Positions 53,825 through 60,723 of a stretch of DNA of 64,000 bases are shown in pieces; the first letter of the stretch is position 1, and each line of letters begins with the position of its first letter. The notes under the pieces are model-generated. The model was not told the origin of the DNA and did no database searches. It saw only the letters and a list, made by a program, of their open reading frames with translations. The DNA is from Christiangramia portivictoriae DSM 23547. GTDB taxonomy: Bacteria; Bacteroidota; Bacteroidia; Flavobacteriales; Flavobacteriaceae. Made by a program: the position numbers and the translations under genes. Where the stretch lies: positions 329,670 through 393,669 of the forward strand of contig NZ_KE383972.1 in NCBI RefSeq assembly GCF_000423045.1, written 5' to 3'.

Positions 53825-54480
53825 TGTTGCAGCTTCTGCCCATAGCAAAGATCTCCGGCATCACCCAAACCAGGAACGATATAGCCATTCTTGTCTAGTT
53901 CATTATCTATGGTTGCAATCCAGAGTTTGGAATTTTCCGGAAACTCAGATTTTAAGAATTCAATACCTTCCGAAGATCCTATAACAGAAACCAGGTGGAT
54001 CCTGGCCGGTGTCCCCATGGGAGTGATCGCTTTTAAAACATTAGCGAAAGATTTTCCCGTAGCAAGCATGGGATCTGCCAGAATAAGCGTTTTACCCTCC
54101 AGGGAAGGTGAAGCCAGGTATTCTACCAGGACTTCGAAATTTTCATCATTATCGGGATGATGTCTGTAAGCAGAAATAAAAGAATTTTCAGCGTCATCGA
54201 AGTAATTTAAAATGCCCTGATGTAAAGGCAGGCCGGCTCTTAAAATGGAACAGATCACCACCTCATTGTCTGGCTGGGCGATTTCAGAATTACCCAGTGG
54301 CGTTTCAACAGTTCGTTTTCGATAGTTGAGTTCCTGGCTCAGCTCATAAGACATGATTTCTCCCAAACGCTCTATATTTCTACGGAAGCGCATACGATCC
54401 TTTTGGACGTGTACATCTCTTAACTGACTTATAAATTTGTTAGCGATTGAATTATTTTGGGATAGTTCGTGAACCTGCAT
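53821..54480 (-). CDS. upp: Uracil phosphoribosyltransferase
   Basis: Salvages uracil with PRPP to UMP. 219 residues, family-typical. Conserved RMRFRRNIERLGEIM and an ICSILRAGLPLHQG stretch lie in the N-terminal half. The PRPP loop is LILADPMLATGKS (about 146-158), and the C-terminal uracil-binding YIVPGLGDAGDLCYG is intact. Tail-to-tail overlap of 4 bp with tamL. A -7 box lies shortly upstream. Confidence 0.95.
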   Translation of the reverse strand: MQVHELSQNNSIANKFISQLRDVHVQKDRMRFRRNIERLGEIMSYELSQELNYRKRTVETPLGNSEIAQPDNEVVICSILRAGLPLHQGILNYFDDAENSFISAYRHHPDNDENFEVLVEYLASPSLEGKTLILADPMLATGKSFANVLKAITPMGTPARIHLVSVIGSSEGIEFLKSEFPENSKLWIATIDNELDKNGYIVPGLGDAGDLCYGQKLQH

Positions 54481-54502
54481 GTAATTTTCCTTTTTTGGTA
54501 CT

Positions 54503-54510
54503 CAAAATTA
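54503..54510 (-). promoter_or_regulatory. Predicted -7 box of upp
   Basis: CAAAATTA on the plus strand (TAATTTTG on the minus strand), exact -7 match, 22 bp before the start codon. Confidence 0.45.
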
Positions 54511-54587
54511 CTTTTTTTATTTTATTATTAAAGAATACACCTAAAACCTAATTTGGTCGTTATAAAATCGAAATTAAATATTGGCTG

Positions 54588-54595
54588 TATTTTTG
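54588..54595 (+). promoter_or_regulatory. Predicted -7 box of the secreted-protein gene
   Basis: TATTTTTG, exact match to TAnnTTTG. It supports the ATG at 54625 rather than an upstream start at 54553, which would lie before the transcript start. Confidence 0.5.
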
Positions 54596-54624
54596 ATATG
54601 CTTTTGCTGCATAAAACACTTGCT

Positions 54625-55242
54625 ATGAATAGATTCATTCTTTTACTCATCATGTTCAGTTCTGTATCGCTCTATTCTCAAATTGAGATTCCAAGAAGCA
54701 CCAATACAGGAAGGGTTATCAAAGCCGAAGAATCAAATTCCACAGGCTTTCCTATTCTGAAAAGAGACAATGCCGAGAAGGAAAGTCGGTTTTTAAAAGA
54801 AAAGCCTAAAGCTATCGATCTCAGGGAAAATCCAAATAATTTACTTACTGAAGCAGACGCCATGAAAGAAAAATGGGCAAAAGATGCTGAAGTAAAAGAA
54901 GAATATAAATTTGACCAGAGCCTTGGTAACGTAGTAACGAAGGGTAGATTTGTGGAAGTTTACTGCCGAGACCACCAGTTTATTGACGGTGATAAGGTAC
55001 AGATCATTGTCAATGGTGAATTAGTGGAGGCAAGTGTGACGCTAAGCGCTGGTTTTAAGCCGGTATTGGTCAATTTACAGGATGGTTTTAATAGCATTCA
55101 ATTTGTTGCGCTGAATCAGGGAAGCTCAGGACCCAATACAGCTGAATTGAGAGTTCTTAGCGAAAAAGGGGAGATGCTCGCAAAGAAAGAATGGAACTTG
55201 CTTACTGGTGCAAAAGCCGAATTGATCGTTGTCAAAAATTAA
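54625..55242 (+). CDS. Secreted hypothetical protein
   Basis: A 205-residue protein from the ATG at 54625. Signal peptide 1-18 (RFILLLIMFSSVSLYSQ). The mature part begins with a low-complexity polar stretch and continues into a beta-rich domain at about 110-203 (GRFVEVYCRDHQFIDGDKVQIIVNG split as GRFVEVYCRDHQ and IDGDKVQIIVNG, then LQDGFNSIQFVALNQG and a final NLLTGAKAELIVVKN). It is seen in related flavobacteria but has no assigned role. Its unusual feature is the regular DGD-K-x-V-x-V pattern like a carbohydrate-binding fold; this is only an impression. Monocistronic. Confidence 0.65.
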   Translation: MNRFILLLIMFSSVSLYSQIEIPRSTNTGRVIKAEESNSTGFPILKRDNAEKESRFLKEKPKAIDLRENPNNLLTEADAMKEKWAKDAEVKEEYKFDQSLGNVVTKGRFVEVYCRDHQFIDGDKVQIIVNGELVEASVTLSAGFKPVLVNLQDGFNSIQFVALNQGSSGPNTAELRVLSEKGEMLAKKEWNLLTGAKAELIVVKN

Positions 55243-55397
55243 TGATCGAATATTACTTTTCAATGATTCTGACTTGTTCAATTTTTACTGCAAATTTCAC
55301 ATTAACTTAAGGTTACCTGACAATCTTCTGTTAATCTTTCGAACTAAGCTCCTTTAAGTTGCTAAATTGAAATTAATTAACCAGTAAAATTGAAATT

Positions 55398-55601
55398 ATG
55401 GCAATTGTAAAAGTGATTGAAGTGATAGCCGCTTCAGAAAAAAGTTTTGATGACGCAGTACAAAAAGCAGTTACAGAGGCTGCGAAGACAGTAAAAAATA
55501 TCCGCTCGGTTTACGTAAAGGAGATGAAAGCCCATGTAGATGGCGATAGAATTACTTCGTATGCGGTGAATGCAAAGATATCGTTTGAGAAAACCAACTA
55601 A
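55398..55601 (+). CDS. Dodecin family flavin-binding protein
   Basis: A 67-residue protein with the dodecin pattern: short beta strand, helix (KSFDDAVQKAVTEAAKTVKNI), then two long strands (SVYVKEMKAHVDGDRITSYAVNAKISFE). The helix here is given in two parts, KSFDDAVQKAV and TEAAKTVKN. Dodecins form 12-subunit shells that store or buffer flavins in the cytoplasm. The gene is followed by its own terminator. The region before it has a repeated AAATTGAAATTA (55374 and about 55387), of unknown meaning. Confidence 0.9.
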   Translation: MAIVKVIEVIAASEKSFDDAVQKAVTEAAKTVKNIRSVYVKEMKAHVDGDRITSYAVNAKISFEKTN

Positions 55602-55623
55602 GAGATCACAATAATTTAAAGAA

Positions 55624-55651
55624 ATGCCGGACGAAAGCCCGGCATTTTTTA
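55624..55651 (+). terminator. Intrinsic terminator of dodecin
   Basis: ATGCCGG (55624-55630) pairs with CCGGCAT (55639-55645), followed by six T residues. The promoter of the next gene begins immediately after. Confidence 0.88.
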
Positions 55652-55679
55652 TTGATTCCCTTTTAAAGACTTAAATTTG
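55652..55679 (+). promoter_or_regulatory. Two-box promoter of the second Crp/Fnr-type gene
   Basis: TTG at 55652-55654, 17-bp spacer, TAAATTTG at 55672-55679 (exact -7 match). Transcription would start near 55685, which favours the second ATG (55697) over the first (55688). Confidence 0.65.
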
Positions 55680-55696
55680 CTCCAAACATGGTACTA

Positions 55697-56269
55697 ATGT
55701 CTGCAGATATTTTTGAGCATATATCCAGGGAAATCGAGTTTTCTGAGTTTGAAAAAACAGAATTTAGAAGTATTCTTTCTGAAGTTTCCATTCGAAAAAA
55801 AGAATTGCTTATTAAACCCGGGCAAACGGTACAAAATGAATATTTTGTGGTAGAGGGATGTTTGCGTGCTTACTATCTGGATGAGCAGGGTAATAAGCAC
55901 ATTATTCAGTTTGCCATCGAAGACTGGTGGATTAGTGATTTTGAAGCATTTTTTACTAACCAGCCTTCAAAACTTTATGTGGAGGCCATTGAAGATTCGA
56001 AGTTATTGTCTTTAAATCGAACGCTGCTCGAAGAACTATACCAGAGGATTCCAAAATTTGAACGCTTCTTCAGAATAAAAACCACCGGCGCTTTTGTTTC
56101 GCTCAGAAAAAGAATACTATCATCCCTGGAAAAATCGAACAAGGACCGTTATCTGGATTTCTGCGAAACCTATCCTGAAATCGAAAAAAGAGTTCAGAAT
56201 TATCATATTGCAAACTATTTGGGAATGAAGCCAGAGAGCTTAAGCAGGATTCGAAAAGATCTGGCATAA
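55697..56269 (+). CDS. Crp/Fnr family transcriptional regulator
   Basis: A 190-residue regulator (from ATG 55697) with an N-terminal cyclic-nucleotide-binding-like domain (about 20-120) and a shortened C-terminal helix-turn-helix (about 145-190, with HIANYLGMKPESLSRIRKDL as the recognition part). The N-terminal domain contains LLIKPGQTVQNEYFVVEGCLRAYYLDEQGN, here noted as two parts (LLIKPGQTVQNEYF and GCLRAYYLDEQGN). Proteins of this short type are common in Bacteroidota and often control nearby metabolic genes. No cAMP contact residues are clear. It is followed by a long non-coding gap and the cold block. Confidence 0.82.
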   Translation: MSADIFEHISREIEFSEFEKTEFRSILSEVSIRKKELLIKPGQTVQNEYFVVEGCLRAYYLDEQGNKHIIQFAIEDWWISDFEAFFTNQPSKLYVEAIEDSKLLSLNRTLLEELYQRIPKFERFFRIKTTGAFVSLRKRILSSLEKSNKDRYLDFCETYPEIEKRVQNYHIANYLGMKPESLSRIRKDLA

Positions 56270-56703
56270 AACCTAGTTAAGTGGCAACCTCCTTTGTGTT
56301 TTATACTGAAATGCATTTTATCAATAGCATGTCTATATATATAAAGTTGATGAACTTCATCTATAAGCTTAGGCTTAAATCATTCAATAATGTAAGACCT
56401 GTGTAAATGGCTTCAGAGTTAAATAAATTAGCTATGCATGATAAAAAGATCCAGGTTATACCAGGCCTGTTATCCATGTTTCGTCCTGGCAGACAGGAAT
56501 TCTATAAGTTGATTTTTTGTTTTAGAAGACATCAATTGCCATGCTTTTATAAATTAATATTGTAATAAATATATACCGGTAAGTACATTCATTCCTTTCC
56601 CACATTACAATAGCAGCAGAATTACTTCACCTGATAGGTTATTGAATAAAATCTAATCCCGGAAGTTGATTATTTAAAGCTTTCACAATTGATTTGCTAT
56701 GCC

Positions 56704-56711
56704 TATCTTTG
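56704..56711 (+). promoter_or_regulatory. Predicted -7 box of the cold-shock-domain gene
   Basis: TATCTTTG, an exact TAnnTTTG match. It gives a leader of about 140 nt, similar in length to leaders of known cold-shock genes. No -33 at proper spacing. Confidence 0.5.
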
Positions 56712-56797
56712 TAAAAATTTTAGTGCAGGTCAAAATGGCTTACGCTCTCTCTGAATAAATCCTACAAAAGATAATCTTACACATTAAATTTTTCTGG

Positions 56798-56840
56798 TAT
56801 TCGTTTAGTTGGTTCAATGCATTGAAATTTTCAACGAATA
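56798..56840 (+). promoter_or_regulatory. Leader hairpin of the cold-shock-domain gene
   Basis: TATTCGTT (56798-56805) pairs with AACGAATA (56833-56840). Inside, TTCAAT (56813-56818) pairs with ATTGAA (56821-56826). The structure ends 18 bp before the ATG and may form a cold-sensitive element. AT-rich stems would melt with temperature, consistent with control of translation. Confidence 0.5.
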
Positions 56841-56858
56841 TTAATTAATTTATAGTGA

Positions 56859-57320
56859 ATGGCAAGATCCGGACAAACCCAAAACAAAAGAGAGAAAGAA
56901 AAGAAGAAAATCAAAAAGCGTAAGGAGAAAGAAGCCAAGCGTTTAGAAAGAAAAGAAAATTCCAACAAAGGTGGATCATTCGAAGATATGATCGCTTATG
57001 TTGATGCCGATGGGAATCTAACCGATACTCCACCAGATCCAAGTCAAAAGGTAGAAGTAGAAGTAGAGGACATCGAAATTGCAATTCCGAAGAAAGAGGA
57101 CAGGGAGGAAGAGGAGATCATTACTGATACAGAAGGTAAGGTTTCATTTTTTGATCACTCTAAAGGATTTGGATTCATTATCGGAAAACAGACTGGCGAG
57201 AAATATTTCGTGCATGTGAGTGGTCTTATCGACGAGATCGATGAGAATGATAAAGTAAGCTTCGAACTGGAGCAGGGAATGAAAGGACTCAACGCTGTTA
57301 GAGTTAAGGTCATCGATTAA
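56859..57320 (+). CDS. Cold-shock-domain protein with basic N-terminal tail
   Basis: A 153-residue protein. Residues 1-42 are strongly basic with many Lys and Glu (KREKEKKKIKKRKEKEAKR). An acidic linker follows, and then a C-terminal cold-shock domain (about 90-153) with RNP1-like KGFGFI and RNP2-like YFVHVS. It should bind single-stranded RNA or DNA; the tail may add RNA contacts. It is larger than CspA (70) and stands before the desaturase and csp genes, so it probably belongs to the same cold response. The leader has a -7 box and hairpin. Confidence 0.85.
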   Translation: MARSGQTQNKREKEKKKIKKRKEKEAKRLERKENSNKGGSFEDMIAYVDADGNLTDTPPDPSQKVEVEVEDIEIAIPKKEDREEEEIITDTEGKVSFFDHSKGFGFIIGKQTGEKYFVHVSGLIDEIDENDKVSFELEQGMKGLNAVRVKVID

Positions 57321-57425
57321 ATTCTCTCCTAGAAAAGGGAACTAAATACAAAACTGAATTTATCCTGTAGCGTAAAAGTTTGAAAACTAATTAATTATTT
57401 ATAGTGTGAATGTAAAAATAAAGAT

Positions 57426-57433
57426 TACATTTG
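57426..57433 (+). promoter_or_regulatory. Predicted -7 box of the desaturase-csp operon
   Basis: TACATTTG, exact match to TAnnTTTG. The -33 position holds GTG with a 19-bp spacer. The transcript would start near 57440. Confidence 0.5.
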
Positions 57434-57518
57434 CCTTAGTAAATATTTTAGTTTTCTTCACTTTTTAGTCCTTTCAGGATATTTCAAGTTTTGTTTACTT
57501 CATTATTTAGTTTGTAAA

Positions 57519-58631
57519 ATTAATAGTACCAGTATCAACAATCCAATATTCGCTCAAAAACGAGCATCCGATTTCTCAAAGACTCTTCGAAGCCGGGTAA
57601 ATAGCTATTTCAAAAATAATAACATCAGTAAACATGCTAATGCAAGCATGATCGTAAAAACTGTGCTGATGCTATTGACATTTATAGTCCCTTTAATCAT
57701 TGTTAACACAGGAGTCGTTGAAAGCACATGGTTGTTGTTTGGACTGTATATTTTAAGTGGTTTCGGCATGGCTGGTATTGGCATGGGAATCATGCATGAT
57801 GCAATTCACAACTCTTACTCCAAAAATCAAAAGGTCAATCAATATCTGGGTTATACTTTAAATCTCATTGGTGCTAACGCAAGCATCTGGAGAATTCAGC
57901 ACAACGTACTTCATCATACCTTCACAAACATTGAAGAGGCTGATGATGATATTAATCCTCCATTTTTCCTACGTTTTACTCCGCATACCAAAAGATATAG
58001 GATCCATAAATTTCAGCATTTGTATAGCTGGTTCTTTTATGGTTTATCTACTGTAAGCTGGGTAACTGCCAAGGATTTTGTTAGAATGGCCAAATTCAAG
58101 AAAATGGGATTTTTCAAGGAAGGTAAAGAATTCAAAAAACAGTTACTTACCGTAATTGGCTGGAAACTGGTTTCTTTCTTTTTTGTACTCATACTGCCAA
58201 TAATCATGGCACCACAGGCATGGTGGATTGTTGTTATGGCTTTTATTAGCATGCACTTTGTTACAGGTTTAATGATTACTACCATATTTCAACTGGCACA
58301 TATCGTTCCAACCACGGAGTATCCACTGGCAGATGAAAAAGGTATTGTACAGGGTGACTGGGCAAGTCATCAATTATTGACAACAGCTAATTTTTCTCCA
58401 AAGAGCAGGTTATTTTCCTGGTTTATTGGTGGATTGAACTATCAAATTGAACATCATTTATTGCCTAATATCTGTCATGTTCATTATAGAAAAATATCAC
58501 ATATCGTAGCGCAGACCGCGAAAGAATACGGTTTGCCTTATCATAACCAGCATAGTTTTGTATCTGCCGTTGGTGAGCATTTTAAAATGCTAAGACAGCT
58601 AGGTAAAGTTGATACATTGAGAGTTGGATAA
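57519..58631 (+). CDS. Acyl desaturase without a canonical start codon
   Basis: A membrane di-iron fatty acid desaturase that introduces a double bond into acyl chains, as in adaptation to cold. The first ATG (57648) lies inside the fold. The frame is open upstream, and its product (ASDFSKTLRSRVNSYFKNNN followed by ISKHANAS) matches the soluble N-terminus of desaturases. No ATG, GTG or TTG occurs in frame there, so the likely start is ATT at 57519 (context AAA-ATT-AAT), giving 370 residues, the family's usual length. Histidine boxes are complete: HDAIH (about 93-97), HNVLHH (about 128-133), QIEHH (about 309-313). A sequencing error or frameshift is an alternative. Pseudoknot 1 starts 4 bp after the stop. 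Confidence 0.8.
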   Translation: MNSTSINNPIFAQKRASDFSKTLRSRVNSYFKNNNISKHANASMIVKTVLMLLTFIVPLIIVNTGVVESTWLLFGLYILSGFGMAGIGMGIMHDAIHNSYSKNQKVNQYLGYTLNLIGANASIWRIQHNVLHHTFTNIEEADDDINPPFFLRFTPHTKRYRIHKFQHLYSWFFYGLSTVSWVTAKDFVRMAKFKKMGFFKEGKEFKKQLLTVIGWKLVSFFFVLILPIIMAPQAWWIVVMAFISMHFVTGLMITTIFQLAHIVPTTEYPLADEKGIVQGDWASHQLLTTANFSPKSRLFSWFIGGLNYQIEHHLLPNICHVHYRKISHIVAQTAKEYGLPYHNQHSFVSAVGEHFKMLRQLGKVDTLRVG

Positions 58632-58634
58632 AAT

Positions 58635-58670
58635 AGATCGGAAGCCATACGATCTTAAAAGTTTAATGGC
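58635..58670 (+). promoter_or_regulatory. H-type pseudoknot before csp1 (copy 1)
   Basis: Stem 1 AGATCG (58635-58640) with CGATCT (58650-58655); stem 2 GCCAT (58644-58648) with ATGGC (58666-58670). Its end is 26 bp before the ATG at 58697. Both stems differ from copies 2 and 3 by compensatory changes. Confidence 0.75.
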
Positions 58671-58696
58671 AATTTATAACAATTAATAAGTAAGTA

Positions 58697-58891
58697 ATGC
58701 AAGAAGGAAAAGTGAAGTTTTTTAATTCAACAAAAGGATTTGGATTTATAAAAGCTGACGATTCGAACGAAGACATCTTCGTACACTCAACTGGTCTTAT
58801 CGACGAGATTCGTGAAGATGACAGAGTACAATTTGAAACAGAACAGGGAAGAAAAGGCCTTAATGCTGTGAACGTTGAAGTAATTGACTAA
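58697..58891 (+). CDS. CspA-type cold-shock protein, copy 1
   Basis: A 64-residue RNA chaperone that melts mRNA structure at low temperature. RNP1 KGFGFIK and RNP2 DIFVHST are intact. It is identical in protein sequence to copy 2 and differs in only a few third-codon bases. It starts 65 bp after the desaturase stop. The intervening bases are mostly the pseudoknot, so it is probably read from the desaturase promoter. Confidence 0.95.
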   Translation: MQEGKVKFFNSTKGFGFIKADDSNEDIFVHSTGLIDEIREDDRVQFETEQGRKGLNAVNVEVID

Positions 58892-58899
58892 TTACTGAT

Positions 58900-58918
58900 A
58901 AGTTTCAGCTTGAAACTT
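58900..58918 (+). other. Hairpin after csp1
   Basis: AAGTTTC (58900-58906) pairs with GAAACTT (58912-58918) around a five-base loop. No T run follows, so it does not look like a terminator; it may protect or separate the csp1 message. Confidence 0.5.
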
Positions 58919-58925
58919 AAAATAA

Positions 58926-58961
58926 GAGATCATGGCCGGGTGATCTCATAATAAATCCGGC
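58926..58961 (+). promoter_or_regulatory. H-type pseudoknot before csp2 (copy 2)
   Basis: Stem 1 GAGATCA (58926-58932) with TGATCTC (58941-58947); stem 2 GCCGGG (58935-58940) with TCCGGC (58956-58961), with one G/T pair at the end. Its end is 25 bp before the ATG at 58987. Confidence 0.8.
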
Positions 58962-58986
58962 GCTATTAACATATAATATTAAAGTA

Positions 58987-59181
58987 ATGCAAGAAGGTAA
59001 AGTAAAGTTTTTCAATTCAACAAAAGGATTTGGATTTATAAAAGCTGACGATTCTAACGAAGACATCTTTGTACACTCAACTGGTCTTATCGACGAGATT
59101 CGTGAAGATGACAGAGTACAGTTTGAAACAGAACAGGGAAGAAAAGGTTTAAACGCCGTTAACGTTGAAGTAATTGACTAA
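58987..59181 (+). CDS. CspA-type cold-shock protein, copy 2
   Basis: A 64-residue cold-shock protein whose sequence is identical to copy 1 (RNP1 KGFGFIK, RNP2 DIFVHST). Because the spacers have diverged while the coding parts have not, recent gene conversion or duplication plus strong selection is likely. It lies 95 bp after copy 1, which includes a hairpin and pseudoknot 2. Confidence 0.95.
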   Translation: MQEGKVKFFNSTKGFGFIKADDSNEDIFVHSTGLIDEIREDDRVQFETEQGRKGLNAVNVEVID

Positions 59182-59218
59182 TTACTCTTTGACGTTTGAT
59201 TTTCAGACTCAAAATAAC

Positions 59219-59254
59219 AGATCACTGCCGGATGATCTTTAAATGGAGCCGGCA
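59219..59254 (+). promoter_or_regulatory. H-type pseudoknot before csp3 (copy 3)
   Basis: Stem 1 AGATCA (59219-59224) with TGATCT (59233-59238); stem 2 TGCCGG (59226-59231) with CCGGCA (59249-59254). Its end is 25 bp before the ATG at 59280. Confidence 0.8.
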
Positions 59255-59279
59255 ACAATAACAATTAATTAGTATAGTA

Positions 59280-59474
59280 ATGCAAGAAGGTAAAGTAAAA
59301 TTTTTCAATGCAACCAAGGGATTTGGTTTCATTAAATCAGACGAAACAAACGAAGACATCTTTGTACACTCAAGTGGTCTTATCGATGAAATTCGCGAAG
59401 ACGACAGAGTTCAGTTTGAAACTGAGCAAGGAAGAAAAGGATTGAATGCTGTAAATGTTGAAGTAATCGACTAA
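59280..59474 (+). CDS. CspA-type cold-shock protein, copy 3
   Basis: A 64-residue cold-shock protein with few differences from copies 1 and 2 (for example Ala for Ser near residue 11, Ser-Asp-Glu-Thr in place of Ala-Asp-Asp-Ser, and SSG for STG). RNP motifs are intact. It is the last csp gene and ends in a strong terminator. The differences suggest it split first. Confidence 0.95.
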   Translation: MQEGKVKFFNATKGFGFIKSDETNEDIFVHSSGLIDEIREDDRVQFETEQGRKGLNAVNVEVID

Positions 59475-59499
59475 CTACATTCTATTCCATAGATCCAAA

Positions 59500-59528
59500 A
59501 GCCATCCCTAATAGGATGGCTTTTTTTA
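59500..59528 (+). terminator. Terminator of the desaturase-csp operon
   Basis: AGCCATCC (59500-59507) pairs with GGATGGCT (59514-59521) around a six-base loop and runs into seven T residues, 25 bp after the csp3 stop. Confidence 0.9.
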
Positions 59529-59621
59529 TTCCTTCCCGAGAATTATCTCTTTGTGTTTTTATTAATAGAATTGATTAAAACATTTACGATATTGTTCAAA
59601 CCAACCAAAATTCAACAACTC

Positions 59622-60677
59622 ATGTTCAAAAGTAAGCCTGCAATATTTTACATAGCCGCAGCAATTCTGGCTGTCTATTTTCTAATTGCCGGACTGGTTA
59701 AGGCCAAGGGTTTTTTCGCTCCATTGGCTACTGCCGTTATTCTTAGTCTCGTGGTCCTGCCACTGAGTATCTGGATGGAAAAATTTATGAAACGAGCCTG
59801 GGCTGCCATGATAAATAGTTTGCTGTTATTCGGGATAAGTATTGGATTGATGGCTTTAATAAGCATGCAGGTTAGAAATTTTACAGAAGACTGGCCAAAG
59901 ATACAGGAGCAAATGGCGCCTAAAATTGAGCAGCTTAAAACATTTGCTCTGGAACATACACCTCTTGACCCTGAAGATATTAATCAATCCAATGAAGAAG
60001 ATAATGAAGCCATGAGTGCCAGTATGCGCAAGAAGATTACGGCATTTCTTAGTGGACTGTCCAGTTTTCTGGCAAATTACCTTTTAACATTCGTATATGT
60101 ATTCTTCCTGCTTAATTACAGGGAAATCTTTAAAAACTTCCTGCTGCGTATCATGCCCGATTCGAAAAAAGAGTCGATCAAACATACGTTGTCAAAATCC
60201 ATAAAAGTAGCTCCTCAATACCTGCTGGGTAAATTAATGCTTATGGGCCTTCTTGCAATATTGTACTCCATTGGCCTCGGAATTTCTGGAGTGGATAATT
60301 TTATTCTGGTAAGTGTTATTGCCGCAATTTTGACTTTGATCCCCTACGTTGGTAATATTCTTGGATTTACTATGGCCGTTGCTTTTGGATTTCTAAGCAG
60401 CGGAGATACAGCTGTACTTATTGGTATTGCGCTTACTTTTACAATTACGCAATTTGTGGAATCTTATGTATTACAACCATTTATAGTTGGAGATCGTGTA
60501 GACGTACATCCATTCTTTGTTATCGTCTCTGTTATTGCTGGAAATTTGATATGGGGTATCATTGGGATGATCCTCGCTATCCCGGTGTTAGGTATCATCG
60601 TGGTAATTCTACACAATATTGAAGCAACCAAACCATTAGGTATACTTCTTAGTAAAACGAAGTTCTCTGAGACCTGA
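59622..60677 (+). CDS. AI-2E/PerM-family membrane protein
   Basis: A 351-residue protein (from ATG 59622) with about eight membrane segments: two near the N-terminus, a soluble part at about 75-135, and the rest after 140. Family segments include PLATAVILSLVVLPLSIWME, GVDNFILVSVIAAILTLIPYVGNILG (in part: AAILTLIPYVGNILG), and VLQPFIVGDRVDVHPFFVI. Members are exporters or transporters of poorly known substrate; some were first linked to AI-2 export. A GTG start at 59553 would add 23 residues that are not typical of the family. It precedes the M16 protease gene by 46 bp. Confidence 0.85.
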   Translation: MFKSKPAIFYIAAAILAVYFLIAGLVKAKGFFAPLATAVILSLVVLPLSIWMEKFMKRAWAAMINSLLLFGISIGLMALISMQVRNFTEDWPKIQEQMAPKIEQLKTFALEHTPLDPEDINQSNEEDNEAMSASMRKKITAFLSGLSSFLANYLLTFVYVFFLLNYREIFKNFLLRIMPDSKKESIKHTLSKSIKVAPQYLLGKLMLMGLLAILYSIGLGISGVDNFILVSVIAAILTLIPYVGNILGFTMAVAFGFLSSGDTAVLIGIALTFTITQFVESYVLQPFIVGDRVDVHPFFVIVSVIAGNLIWGIIGMILAIPVLGIIVVILHNIEATKPLGILLSKTKFSET

Positions 60678-60698
60678 TTGATATTAATTCCTTAATTT

Positions 60699-60723
60699 GG
60701 AAGAATAATCAATTTATTCTTCC
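60699..60723 (+). promoter_or_regulatory. Perfect inverted repeat abutting the M16 protease start codon
   Basis: GGAAGAATAA (60699-60708) and TTATTCTTCC (60714-60723) form a perfect 10-bp stem with loop TCAAT. The right arm ends at the base before the ATG (60724). No T run follows, so it is not a terminator. It may be an operator or an mRNA hairpin over the ribosome-binding region. Confidence 0.7.

Larger units (their letters stand above)
56270..56858. other. 589-bp gap before the cold-adaptation block
   Basis: No convincing gene was seen. It contains the predicted -7 box of the cold-shock-domain gene at 56704-56711 and a long leader of about 140 bp, with a hairpin at 56798-56840. The first 400 bp are AT-rich and show no clear structure to me. 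Confidence 0.6.

Noticed and set aside
55374-55397. Direct repeat AAATTGAAATTA before dodecin
   Set aside because: Short AT-rich repeat that could easily occur by chance in this sequence.
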